This document shows, piece after piece, positions 7,108 to 14,802 of a stretch of 26,857 bases of DNA. Position 1 is the first letter of the stretch; the number at the start of each line of letters is the position of its first letter. The notes under the pieces were generated by a model. That model had not been told where the DNA came from. It saw only the letters and a program-made list of their open reading frames with translations, and made no database searches. The DNA is taken from IMG/VR virus record IMGVR_UViG_3300025294_000025, positions 1 through 26,857 of that record, one strand, 5' to 3'. The stretch comes from a virus. Made by a program: the position numbers and the translations under genes.

Positions 7108-7136
7108 ATTATCTGCACAAACGTGCAATTGGTCAA
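7108..7136 (-). promoter_or_regulatory. Early leftward sigma70 promoter
   Basis: On the minus strand a -35 box TTGACC (bases 7131-7136) and a -10 box GATAAT (7108-7113) are separated by exactly 17 bases. Each matches the sigma70 consensus at 5 of 6 positions, the best promoter seen in the window. It would start transcription near 7100 and read into the small regulators, ogr and the replication genes. Its spacer is a palindromic operator. Confidence 0.85.
7114..7127. promoter_or_regulatory. Palindromic operator in the early promoter spacer
   Basis: TGCACAAACGTGCA is a perfect TGCAC-N4-GTGCA dyad filling most of the 17-base spacer of the early promoter. The half-site with its flank, TGCACAAAC, is repeated directly at 7097-7105, 17 bases away, next to the predicted start point. 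A looser TTGTG...CACAA pair spans 7081-7103. This is the expected binding region for the divergently encoded repressor; that the repressor binds here is inferred. Confidence 0.7.
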
Positions 7137-7145
7137 GGATTTTGC

Positions 7146-7607
7146 ATGGATGTGGTTATCTTGGGAGTTGCAGGCCGGCTCGAAGAAGAGCGTGTGCGGC
7201 TTGGCCTGAAGAAGGGAGAGATGGCGCAGGCTGGAAACGTGTCCGCGTCGGCCTACGGCAATTACCTGCGTGGCGAGCGCATTCCCGATCTGGCGGCCCT
7301 CGCTGCGTGGGCTGGTGCTGGCGTTGATCCGCTGTATGTAGCCATAGGCAAACGGATGCCTGGACTGCTTTCCCCCGACGAGGAAATGATCCTCGGCGGA
7401 TATCGCCAGCTCGACGCGCGCGGACGAGCTGGCGTGCTAGCGCTGATCGGTGGCATGCAGCCCACAGCGGAGACTAAGCATCGTACGGAGATGGTTTTCA
7501 AAGGCGCTGTGGGCAGCGTCAATCAAGGCGACTATCACCAGAATGACGCGCTGACACTCAAAGTGGGCAGCAAGCCAAAGCGCAAGGCGAAAGTCAAAGC
7601 GGGATAA
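7146..7607 (+). CDS. XRE-type phage repressor
   Basis: 153 residues from ATG 7146, divergent from the early operon across a 76-base regulatory gap. Residues 9-60 form an XRE/Cro-CI helix-turn-helix: RLEEERVRLGLKKGEMAQ, recognition helix around SASAYGNYLRGER, then DLAALAAWAGAG. There is no C-terminal LexA-type peptidase domain, so RecA-driven self-cleavage is not expected, which fits P2-like, non-SOS repressors. The C-terminal 40 residues carry a motif FKGAVGSVNQGDY (118-130) and a basic tail (KPKRKAKVKAG). The same motif type recurs at the N-terminus of the next gene's product. A TATACT box at 7076-7081 could serve its own promoter, but the -35 is poor. Confidence 0.88.
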   Translation: MDVVILGVAGRLEEERVRLGLKKGEMAQAGNVSASAYGNYLRGERIPDLAALAAWAGAGVDPLYVAIGKRMPGLLSPDEEMILGGYRQLDARGRAGVLALIGGMQPTAETKHRTEMVFKGAVGSVNQGDYHQNDALTLKVGSKPKRKAKVKAG

Positions 7608-7755
7608 CGCGCCCGTCGCTAAGCAATACCCCTCATGTGGCACTTACAGGCGAGCTTCCCTGCCGTTGAATAGTGGCCTCTATTGCAATAACCAGAAGGC
7701 GACGGTTGCGTAGAGGTACGCACAACCGATCCCGCGCGACCGTCTCAGAACGAGC
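7608..7755 (+). other. Intergenic stretch after the repressor, with stem-loop
   Basis: 148 bases without a convincing gene. It contains a 10-bp palindrome TATTGCAATA (7681-7690) and a stem-loop at 7703-7728 (CGGTTGCGT pairing with ACGCACAACCG, with a two-base bulge and a six-base loop). No U-run follows the stem. A TTGAAT box at 7666-7671 has no well-spaced -10. It may hold the promoter of the next two genes, but I cannot point to it. Confidence 0.4.
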
Positions 7756-8325
7756 ATGGATACGCGTTTTAAATTCGACGGGGAAGTCGGTCAGGTCATC
7801 AGTGGGAGCGCCACATTCACAGCGCCACAAACGTTTCATCAAGTCAACAACGTGACACTGAACACGCAAGTAGCGGAACAACAGTTGTCGATGCGCGAGC
7901 GCGCCGGTTTTGCCAAGCGGGTGGTAGACGTGGCGGCAGCAGAAGGCATTAAGCCCGACGCGGTGTGTCGCATTCTGCTCGAAGACTACGGCGGCACTGG
8001 CGGCGGCCGTATCCGGCAATGGATACACGGCCGTCGCAGATGGTTAGCGCTTATCAGCGTCGCCATCGCCGCCTCCGTCATGGCGCTGGCCACCAATGCA
8101 ATTTCGAAGGAAGAGCCGTACCTGCACTGTCGCTGGGAAAGCAAAGACTTCTCGGTAGGGGCCGTATCCAGCATGGGGACCCATGACGTCTATGAATGCG
8201 TACACGATCCAAATGCTCATGCGTATCCCTACTGGGTCCCCGCGCGTAGCTTTGGTGGGCAAAGGTCGGGCAGATCGAGAGCGATGATCGGTCCGCTGCG
8301 ATTTAACGGAACCTCGAGAAGCTGA
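7756..8325 (+). CDS. One-pass membrane protein, unknown, first gene of accessory cassette
   Basis: 189 residues from ATG 7756; the ribosome site is weak. The order is: an N-terminal strand-rich motif (FKFDGEVGQVISGSATF, residues 5-21, then QVNNVTLN); a soluble helical part (46-80) ending in a Gly-rich turn; a basic HGRRR at 91-95; one membrane segment at 96-116 (ALISVAIAASVMALATNAI); and an outer domain of about 70 residues with two cysteines (C125, C148) that could form a disulfide. The positive-inside rule puts the N-terminus in the cytoplasm. It is followed after only three bases by the nuclease-like gene, so the two form an operon. The family is not recognised. Confidence 0.75.
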   Translation: MDTRFKFDGEVGQVISGSATFTAPQTFHQVNNVTLNTQVAEQQLSMRERAGFAKRVVDVAAAEGIKPDAVCRILLEDYGGTGGGRIRQWIHGRRRWLALISVAIAASVMALATNAISKEEPYLHCRWESKDFSVGAVSSMGTHDVYECVHDPNAHAYPYWVPARSFGGQRSGRSRAMIGPLRFNGTSRS

Positions 8326-8328
8326 ATC

Positions 8329-10128
8329 ATGACCGACTTACCCGCTCAAGCATTTAGGGAACTGGCCGAAACTCACCTCGCAGCAGTCCAAAAACGACTT
8401 CCCAATGGAACCCTGGAACGGTTCGTACTGTTCGTCGAAGTCGTCCGCGCTATGGACTATTGGGGCATACATGGCTCCCTCGCAGGAGAGAGCCAGGAAG
8501 GTGCAGGGGAATCGCTCGATCTCATGTATTGGGGTTGGAACAGGGCAGTCGCGGAACTTTTTGAGCCGCTAGAGCAGCGTGGTGCCTTTCCTCTCATGGA
8601 GAGCACACAAGGCTCGCGTGCGCTCGCGGTCGGACTGATGCAGGAGTTTGGCAAGGTTTCGCTGCTTCAGAGGCTGGCCGACATGAGTGAAAAGGGTATC
8701 GCAGAACTCACCAGGGATGGAGACGAATTCCACGTCCGTACCGGCGCGGATGTGCGGGCGCTCTTCGCCGATGCTACTGAGCTGGACCGCCTAAAAGCCG
8801 CAGAAGTGCATTTACCGTCCTCGAACGCAGGCTGGGAAATGACATCGACAAGAAACGCAGAGCGCTTCCCAGGCATGCCCGGCAACTACATGGCCTTGGC
8901 CAATACGCCGGCGAAGCGTTGGCTCAGATCCGACATCGAGGAACTCATTAAACCCCTTGTAAGGCCATGGGACACCGGTCGCGGTGTCATGGTGGCCTAC
9001 GACGCTCGTAGTGAGGTAGACCAACACTACATGGCCGAGGCGCTCGCACTGGCCACATCTTGGCGCGAGGCCTCCGGCATCCACCCCAACGCAAAGCTCG
9101 GTACCATCACAGGGGCCGATGTTGCAGGAGTCAGTGCCGCGCTTATTTGCCTTCATTCCAAGCATTTTGCCTGCGTATCGGTGGCCAAGAAGCATTTCAG
9201 CCAAGTGTCTGTCCCTCAAAGCCTAACTATCTGGGGGCCAAGGACAGCGCTGGAGGAATCAATATCCATTGTGAGTGGTCGCGCGCTGCCAGTCGTCCAT
9301 GCAGCATTCAATGCTCTAGCGATGACCTCGGAGCAAGCAAAGAAATTGGCGAACCACTCGATGCCTCTGATTCCCCTGCTGTTTGACTTGGGTAACGGTT
9401 TCATCCTGCGCCCAGTTTCCTGCCTAACTCGAAATCCCTTCACCGCAGTCAAGACCCAACATCAATGGCTGGATTCGCGCACTGAACATGCCGTGGCCGC
9501 CGACCGTGAAGACTGGATGCGGTCGCATCTCTACGCCATGTTCAGTGGTCGCCGATATTCATGCTTTCCTGGCAACCTCAAGTTGCGCCATGCGGGCACA
9601 ACCCTCACTGACATCGACGCGATCGTATATGACAGGCTTACCGGAGACGTCGGACTCTTCCAACTGAAGTGGCAAGACTACTCGACGAACGATATTCGAC
9701 AGCTCCGAAGCAAAGCCGCAAACCTCGCAGCAGAGCTATTTGACTGGTCCGGCAAGGTGAGGTCTTGGATTCAAGAGTACGGAGTGTCCGCGCTAGACAA
9801 GTCGCTACGGCTAAAGAAAAAGCGGCGCGAGACAGTGAGGAATGTGTTCCTCTTTGCCATTTCAAAAGCGGCTGTCCGCACGCAAGGTTATGGCGTCGTC
9901 GTGGATGCACCTGATCTGGCCATGGCCGTCTGGCCGCAGTTTGCACGCGCACGAATGGAAATCGGCCCCTCGGACCGCACCCTGCGAGATATACACACCC
10001 AGCTTCTCGCGGAGTATGGGCAAGTGCCAAAAATTACGCCCATACCGACTTCGCTCGACGTAGCTGGGACCAAGGTTCACATCCACAATCTTTGGAACCG
10101 AATCGACCAACCCGAGGTTATGGCATAA
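8329..10128 (+). CDS. 599-aa protein with PD-(D/E)XK-like nuclease motif; candidate defence effector
   Basis: Starts at ATG 8329, three bases after the previous stop, with GAGAAG about 9 bases upstream. Residues 1-400 have no motif I can name and no membrane segment. Near the C-terminus, TDIDAIVYDRLTGD-VGLFQLKW (427-448) has the form of a PD-(D/E)XK nuclease core: hydrophobic strand with D428/D430, then Q445-x-K447 on the next strand, as in the QxK variant of Mrr-like enzymes. A helix follows (QLRSKAANLAAEL). GC content is visibly lower than in the flanking late genes, it faces the other way, and it lies between repressor and gene D, a usual place for cargo. Cleavage of foreign or host DNA is inferred, not shown. 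It converges on D across 29 bases. Confidence 0.85.
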   Translation: MTDLPAQAFRELAETHLAAVQKRLPNGTLERFVLFVEVVRAMDYWGIHGSLAGESQEGAGESLDLMYWGWNRAVAELFEPLEQRGAFPLMESTQGSRALAVGLMQEFGKVSLLQRLADMSEKGIAELTRDGDEFHVRTGADVRALFADATELDRLKAAEVHLPSSNAGWEMTSTRNAERFPGMPGNYMALANTPAKRWLRSDIEELIKPLVRPWDTGRGVMVAYDARSEVDQHYMAEALALATSWREASGIHPNAKLGTITGADVAGVSAALICLHSKHFACVSVAKKHFSQVSVPQSLTIWGPRTALEESISIVSGRALPVVHAAFNALAMTSEQAKKLANHSMPLIPLLFDLGNGFILRPVSCLTRNPFTAVKTQHQWLDSRTEHAVAADREDWMRSHLYAMFSGRRYSCFPGNLKLRHAGTTLTDIDAIVYDRLTGDVGLFQLKWQDYSTNDIRQLRSKAANLAAELFDWSGKVRSWIQEYGVSALDKSLRLKKKRRETVRNVFLFAISKAAVRTQGYGVVVDAPDLAMAVWPQFARARMEIGPSDRTLRDIHTQLLAEYGQVPKITPIPTSLDVAGTKVHIHNLWNRIDQPEVMA

Positions 10129-10157
10129 GACGGGGATGTGCTGTTCCCGAAGATTGG

Positions 10158-11291
10158 TTAGGCATCGCCTGTTAGCTCCTCAGGCTTTATTTCTAGTTCC
10201 AGCGTCGTGATGTAGCCGTGGTCCGACAGGTTGTGCGTGACTCGTGTGATGATCCAGCGCGTACTGTCGATTTGCGGCTTCCAGCCACGCACCACGGCGG
10301 GCAACTCGGGAAACAGTTCCGGCCGACCGCGTGCGAGCGTCATGCGGAACGATGCCACGCCGCGCTGGATGCGCTGCCATTCGGCACGCGCCGCGCGCTC
10401 GGCATTGGTCTTCGACGCGTAGGTGTGGCGTAACACCTTAACGTTGTCCGGGTTGGGGTTGGCCATCACATCGGCCACCGTCTTCTTCTGCCCCTTCTTG
10501 CGCTTCTTCGTCGGTGCTGGCTTCGTGACCACCTTCACGGCGTTGGACGCATCGATCACCACCTCGCCCTTCACCGCACGTCGCGCGTCCTGGTAGTACG
10601 CTTTCACTCCGTTGTAGTTCTCCCGGTCGGCGATCAGGAAACTGTGGGTATCGCCACTGGCGCGCGTGATTTCCACCGTGGGCAGCTTGATCCCCGTCGC
10701 ACTCTGCGCGCCCCCCGTCTTGATGAACAGCAGCCTTCCGCCCTTCACCGTGGCGATAGCATCGTGGTCCTTGGCCAGGCGAGTCAGGAAGCTGGCATCG
10801 GATTCCCCGGTCTGGTCGATGTGGTCAATCACCAGACCCAGCAGCGATGGCGACACCACATGCGTCAGCGCATTCTTGGCCGCGATGCCGCCGACGATGG
10901 CGCCGATAGTCTGGCCACGGAACGAGCGTTCCTTGCGGGTGGACATGCCGCTGGCCAGGTCAACGCTGCGCGCACGGATGGTCAGCCTGTCGGGCGGCCC
11001 GGAGTGCTCCAACTCGTCCACCTTGTACTGGCCCTTGTCGACCACGCCCGTGTCCTGCCAGCCGATCCCGAGCGAGAGTGTGGTGCCCTTGTCAGGTAGC
11101 GCAAGCATGCCGTCCGCATCGTCCAGTTCGATATCGAGCTGGTCGGCTTCGAAGCCACGATTGTCGGTGAGCGTCAGCGAAATGAGCCGGCCCGCGAAGC
11201 GGTTGGTGATGTCTTTCGGGCCTTGCCGCAGCCGATACACCGGCACCACGGCTTTGCCGACAATGGACTCCAGTACGGTGGATATGTCCAT
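10158..11291 (-). CDS. D: Tail protein D (baseplate hub / late control protein)
   Basis: 377 residues, close to P2 gpD (387). The N-terminal half has the phage late-control D fold of baseplate hubs (PVYRLRQGPKDIT, then SLTLTDNRGFEADQLDIELD near 38-57). A Lys-rich linker (TKKRKKGQKK) lies near 255-270, and the C-terminus has the conserved WIITRVTHNLSDHGYITTLE stretch. GpD caps the tail tube at the baseplate and joins it to the spike V. It is the last gene of the FI-D late operon, with a five-base gap after U. Confidence 0.93.
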   Translation of the reverse strand: MDISTVLESIVGKAVVPVYRLRQGPKDITNRFAGRLISLTLTDNRGFEADQLDIELDDADGMLALPDKGTTLSLGIGWQDTGVVDKGQYKVDELEHSGPPDRLTIRARSVDLASGMSTRKERSFRGQTIGAIVGGIAAKNALTHVVSPSLLGLVIDHIDQTGESDASFLTRLAKDHDAIATVKGGRLLFIKTGGAQSATGIKLPTVEITRASGDTHSFLIADRENYNGVKAYYQDARRAVKGEVVIDASNAVKVVTKPAPTKKRKKGQKKTVADVMANPNPDNVKVLRHTYASKTNAERAARAEWQRIQRGVASFRMTLARGRPELFPELPAVVRGWKPQIDSTRWIITRVTHNLSDHGYITTLELEIKPEELTGDA

Positions 11292-11296
11292 GGTGC

Positions 11297-11740
11297 TTAG
11301 AGAAAGCTGGAAACGACGCTGGAGGCCAAGTTCATGACCGCCTCACCAATAATCTGTTCGAGCTTGCTGTCCACGCGTGTGAGCTTCAACAAGAACTCGA
11401 TGCGGCGAGCCTTGCCGTCCTTGAAGAATAGGGTACGGGTCACCGCCAGCGAATCGATTTCGAACATGCCGTAGTAGTGCCCCGTGCCCTCGATCAGCAC
11501 ATAGGACAGGCCGAGGTTGCCCATCATGCGCAGCACTTCGATGGTGTTGTCGCCACCGCTGATTTCCGGCAGCAGCACACCCGACAGCGTGATGGTTTCG
11601 TCGTCGGGGCCCATGAACTGCCGCGAGGGGCGTTGGCCCACTCGATTGTTCGACGGGTGGCGCCAGCCAATCTGGTGCTGGAATTCCTGATAAGGCGCCG
11701 TCTCCAGTGCGAAGACGAACAGCCCGAGGGCCATCATCAT
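11297..11740 (-). CDS. U: Tail protein U
   Basis: 147 residues (P2 gpU about 159). Family landmarks are the N-terminal MALGLFVFAL, WRHPSNNRVGQRPSRQF, the DDETITLSGVLLPE strand pair and YVLIEGTGHYYGMFEI. GpU-type proteins belong to the tail terminator/LysM-associated baseplate parts and are needed for P2 tail assembly. The start is one of three consecutive ATG codons; the first (11740) is used here. It begins three bases after the stop of the frame that carries the normal C-terminus of T, which shows where T should end. Confidence 0.92.
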   Translation of the reverse strand: MMMALGLFVFALETAPYQEFQHQIGWRHPSNNRVGQRPSRQFMGPDDETITLSGVLLPEISGGDNTIEVLRMMGNLGLSYVLIEGTGHYYGMFEIDSLAVTRTLFFKDGKARRIEFLLKLTRVDSKLEQIIGEAVMNLASSVVSSFL

Positions 11741-11743
11741 GGG

Positions 11744-11878
11744 TCAATCCTTGTCGGTAAGTCGCGAGCGGGAACGGGCGCTCTTCTGTGCCTCCAGCCG
11801 ATCGAGGCGCTCGGCGACCAAGCGGGCAATCAGCTTCTCGTCTGCACCGGCCGGCGGGTAAATATTGATGACGGTAGG
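11744..11878 (-). pseudogene. T: Out-of-frame C-terminus of tape-measure gene T
   Basis: The last 44 codons of a normal gpT lie in the -1 frame relative to the T gene. They read PTVINIYPPAGADEKLIARL, then a charged helix ending SRSRLTDKD, the usual end of P2-like tape measures (INVHAAPG-like strand, then a Leu/Arg helix). The frame ends three bases before U, the expected spacing. One extra C in the CCC run at 11877-11879 would join the frames cleanly (AAL becomes AAPTVIN) and give 866 residues. It is either a real one-base deletion or a sequence error in a homopolymer. Confidence 0.8.
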
Positions 11879-14343
11879 GCAGCGGGCGCAGCCATCGGGG
11901 CACCGCCCGAGCGAGAGGCGGACGAGATGGGTGACCGGTTGTCGATGCTGACGCCGGCAGCAGCCGAGCCGGTGCCGATGGCAATGCCGGCACCGATGCC
12001 CGCCATGGAGCTGGCCACCTTCGATACCACGTCGAGCGGGCCGCGCTGGTTCTGCGAAAGGCCCTGTTCCAGCCCGCTCATGGTGTATCCGCCCAGGTCG
12101 GCGAATACCCGGCTTGGCGAGTGGATCCCGAGCTTCTCCTTGAACCACCCCACAACGCTATCGCCCACCGATACGATGGCCTCGCGCACAGCGCCTACAC
12201 GGCTCGTGATGCCGTTCACCAGTCCCTGCAGAAGGTTGGCGCCAAACTCGCTGAATTTTTCCGGCAGATCCAAGCCGAACCACCGCAACACCGGCGCGAC
12301 GACGTTATAAAGCGCTCCCATCAGCGACCAGTTGGCGATCAACGATAGGATGCCGCCCAGCCCGCCCTGAAACGCCGTCGTCACCTGCGCCCACAGGCCG
12401 GTGAAGAAGTTGCGGATGGGATCCCAATACTTGATCAGCAGGAATGCGGCCACGCCAATGGCCGTCACGGCCAGCCCGATGGGATTCAGCAGGAACACCC
12501 GCCCCACGAAGCTGAAGACCGACATCAGGAAATTGAAGGCGCCGGCCAGCCGCGCGACGATGCCCACCCCGCCACCGAGCTGGATGCCGAGCATGGCCAT
12601 GCCATAGCGGGCAATCACCATCGGGCCGAAGACGGCCGCGAGCGCCAGCGTCAGGCCGCCCATCACCGTCAGCAGCACGCCGACCGCCGCTGCGCCCTTG
12701 ATGAGCCAGCCCACCAGCTGCGGATGTGCCTCCGCGAACGCATTGAAGCGGTCCACCAAGCGGCCCACCGTGTTCATCAGGTCGACCAGTGTCGAGCGTA
12801 GGACTTCCCCGCCCGCGCTGCTGGTGTTAAAGATCTGGTTCTGCAGGCGCTGCCAGCGCGCCGAGATGGTGTCTTGACGGGCAGAAAACTCGCGCGACAT
12901 CGAGCCCTCGGCCTTCGAGCCGTTGGCAAGATCGATCTGGCGCTTCAATTCGTCGGGCTTGTCGACCAGCTTGGCCAAGGTGTCCGAATGCTCCATGCCC
13001 ACCAGCTCGACCATGACGCCAATGCGCTTGTCTGCCGGCAGCTTGCGCACCGCCTCGATTACCTTGAACAGCGTACCCGTGGCGTTCGTCGCCATGCCCT
13101 TCTGGATCTCGGTGGTGGTCAGCCCGATTTCGGACACCGCCGCGTGGAACTTCTTCGTGCCCTTCTCGGCAGCAGCGAACTTCTGGACGATGGCGTTGAT
13201 GGCGGTACCGGCCGTCTCCGTGCGCTCACCCAGCGTCAGCAGTGTGGAGGCCAGGGCGGCGGCATCCTTCGCCGGCATGGCCACGCCTGACACGACGCCA
13301 GAGATGCGGTTCAGGACATTGATGATGTCATTGCCCTTGCTGATCGCGTTGTCGTCCAGATAGTTGATCGTGTCGGCCAGCCCCATGATCGCGTTGGTCG
13401 GGATCCGGAAGTTCTTGGCCACCTTGCCCATGCTCTCGGCGATCTCGTCCGGCACCGCGTCAAAGGCGGTGGCCATCATCGCCACGGTGCGCGTGTACTC
13501 GATCAGCTCGTTCCGGGGCACTTCCATACGGGCACCGGCCGTCACCATTTCGGCGATCTGCGCCGTGGGGATCGGCAGCTCCTTTCCGAGCTGACGGATC
13601 TGCCGCGCCATGTCGTAGTAGATGTCCGTCAGCTTGCCGCTTGGCTCCCGTGCGCCCTCCACCTGACGGGCAATGCCGAGCATGGCGTCCTCGAACGTGA
13701 CGTAATCCTTGACCGCCTTGGCAATCGGCGCCAGCACAATGCCGCCAGCCGCCGCAGTCGACGCGCCGGCATTGAGCATGGCATTCCGGGTGGCCATGCC
13801 CTTCTGGTATTGGGATTGCGCGGCGGCAAGTGCGCGGTGCCGCTCTCCCACAGCTCTCAGTTGGGCCTGCTGTTGCGCCAGCGCTTGCGATGTGGTGTCG
13901 ATGCGCCCGCGCAGGTCACGCTGTGCCTGGCCAAGGTTCATCGTGCTGATACCAGCCGCATCGAGCCGGCCGCGCACGCCCACAAGGCTCTGCTGCAGCT
14001 CGCCGCCGCGCTGCTTTAGCGCCTGTGCCTCCCGCACTGCCGTCTGGAAGGCCCGTGACATGGCGGCCGTGGGCTTGTCGGCCGCCGCGATCTCCTGCGC
14101 CAGTGCCTTCACGCGCGCCTGCGTGGCGCCCAACTGGTTCTCGGTGATCGCGGCATCTTTGGACAGCTTGCGGAAGCTGTCGATGTTGGCCTGTGCCCGG
14201 TTCAGGTCTTTGAGCTGGTCGCGGGTGGCCTTCACGGCCTTGGCCAGGTCAGAGCTGCTGCCCATGATGGCGCGGAACGGGCGTGTCACGCGGTCGACGG
14301 CCTGCAGCACGACTTCCAGCCTGAGGTTACGGGGTGTGCTCAT
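11830..14343 (-). CDS. T: Tail tape-measure protein T (C-terminus frameshifted)
   Basis: 837 residues as read, comparable to P2 gpT (815). It starts at ATG 14343 in an ATGA overlap with the end of E'. Residues 1-190 are Gln/Ala/Arg-rich coiled coil, as expected for a length ruler. The central TP901-type tape-measure domain (about 215-500) includes FEDAMLGIARQVEG. Hydrophobic segments between about 545 and 640 can enter the host inner membrane during DNA ejection. The C-terminal part has GIHSPSRVFADLGGYTMSGL (740-759). From residue 823 the reading leaves the family sequence and ends in SSIFTRRPVQTRS, while the proper tail continues in another frame. The protein probably still spans the tail, but lacks its last helix. 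Confidence 0.9.
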   Translation of the reverse strand: MSTPRNLRLEVVLQAVDRVTRPFRAIMGSSSDLAKAVKATRDQLKDLNRAQANIDSFRKLSKDAAITENQLGATQARVKALAQEIAAADKPTAAMSRAFQTAVREAQALKQRGGELQQSLVGVRGRLDAAGISTMNLGQAQRDLRGRIDTTSQALAQQQAQLRAVGERHRALAAAQSQYQKGMATRNAMLNAGASTAAAGGIVLAPIAKAVKDYVTFEDAMLGIARQVEGAREPSGKLTDIYYDMARQIRQLGKELPIPTAQIAEMVTAGARMEVPRNELIEYTRTVAMMATAFDAVPDEIAESMGKVAKNFRIPTNAIMGLADTINYLDDNAISKGNDIINVLNRISGVVSGVAMPAKDAAALASTLLTLGERTETAGTAINAIVQKFAAAEKGTKKFHAAVSEIGLTTTEIQKGMATNATGTLFKVIEAVRKLPADKRIGVMVELVGMEHSDTLAKLVDKPDELKRQIDLANGSKAEGSMSREFSARQDTISARWQRLQNQIFNTSSAGGEVLRSTLVDLMNTVGRLVDRFNAFAEAHPQLVGWLIKGAAAVGVLLTVMGGLTLALAAVFGPMVIARYGMAMLGIQLGGGVGIVARLAGAFNFLMSVFSFVGRVFLLNPIGLAVTAIGVAAFLLIKYWDPIRNFFTGLWAQVTTAFQGGLGGILSLIANWSLMGALYNVVAPVLRWFGLDLPEKFSEFGANLLQGLVNGITSRVGAVREAIVSVGDSVVGWFKEKLGIHSPSRVFADLGGYTMSGLEQGLSQNQRGPLDVVSKVASSMAGIGAGIAIGTGSAAAGVSIDNRSPISSASRSGGAPMAAPAALPSSIFTRRPVQTRS

Positions 14344-14767
14344 TCGTCAGATCCGCTACGTTCGTATGCGCGCTCGCGCCACTCCATCAGCTCTGCGACC
14401 CCCATGGCGTACATCACCTCTGGGGGCCAGTGGAAAATTACTGCAACGTCTGCGATGGCGTGCTCGACTCGGTCTGGAAGCTTTCCTCCTTGGCCGACTT
14501 CGGCAGCAAAAAACCGGTCACCGCCGTTCCCAACTGGGTCAGGTCCGCCGGATCCAGCTTGCTCACATCGTGCTGGGTGAGCGTGGGGGAGGTGATGCGC
14601 GGCAACACGGTGTGCAGGGCGGTCACGTCCATACGCATCAGGTCGACCAAGCTGCAGCCGCGCAGCTCGCCCGATCCGGGCTTGCGCACGGTGATGGACG
14701 TAATGGTCTGCTCGCCGCGCTTGATCGGTTGGTCGAGGGTGATATCGGTGGAGGTCGATTGGGTCAT
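14340..14767 (-). CDS. E': E+E' tail assembly fusion made by -1 frameshift
   Basis: Reading E to the slippery heptamer at 14507-14513 and then shifting by -1 gives 87 + 55 = 142 residues. The E' half reads FFAAEVGQGGKLPDRVEHAI, then ADVAVIFHWPPEVM, which is the conserved P2 E' signature, and ends RSGSDE. E' has no start of its own before the overlap with E. The fusion and E correspond to the G/GT tail chaperones of lambda, which keep the tape measure soluble while the tube grows. Its stop overlaps the T start as ATGA. Confidence 0.88.
14438..14767 (-). CDS. E: Tail assembly chaperone E
   Basis: 109 residues from ATG 14767 (P2 gpE is 91). It matches the family in the KRGEQTITSITVRKPGSGEL strand region and the helical part TLTQHDVSKLDPADLTQLGT. 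Most ribosomes should end here (stop at 14438), and a minority shift into E' at TTTTTTG. No strong ribosome site precedes the ATG; a stable hairpin stands just upstream. The role is as a tail assembly chaperone for the tape measure T, by homology of position and sequence. Confidence 0.9.
   Translation of the reverse strand: MTQSTSTDITLDQPIKRGEQTITSITVRKPGSGELRGCSLVDLMRMDVTALHTVLPRITSPTLTQHDVSKLDPADLTQLGTAVTGFLLPKSAKEESFQTESSTPSQTLQ
14507..14513 (-). promoter_or_regulatory. Programmed -1 slippery heptamer T-TTT-TTG
   Basis: In the E frame the codons are GGT TTT TTG CTG, giving T TTT TTG, a canonical X-XXY-YYZ slippery site of the type used for E/E' in P2-like phages. After slippage by one base the frame runs on into the conserved E' sequence. 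I did not find an obvious close downstream stem-loop. Confidence 0.88.
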
Positions 14768-14802
14768 GGCGTCGGAATGGAAGAAAAGAGGTATGCAGGA
14801 AT

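Noticed and set aside
10129-10157. Bidirectional terminator between the nuclease-like gene and D
   Set aside because: Only 29 bases, with no stem followed by a T-run on either strand.
11860-11900. Programmed frameshift at the end of T
   Set aside because: No X-XXY-YYZ heptamer is in phase near the junction, and a one-base loss in the C-run explains the break more simply.
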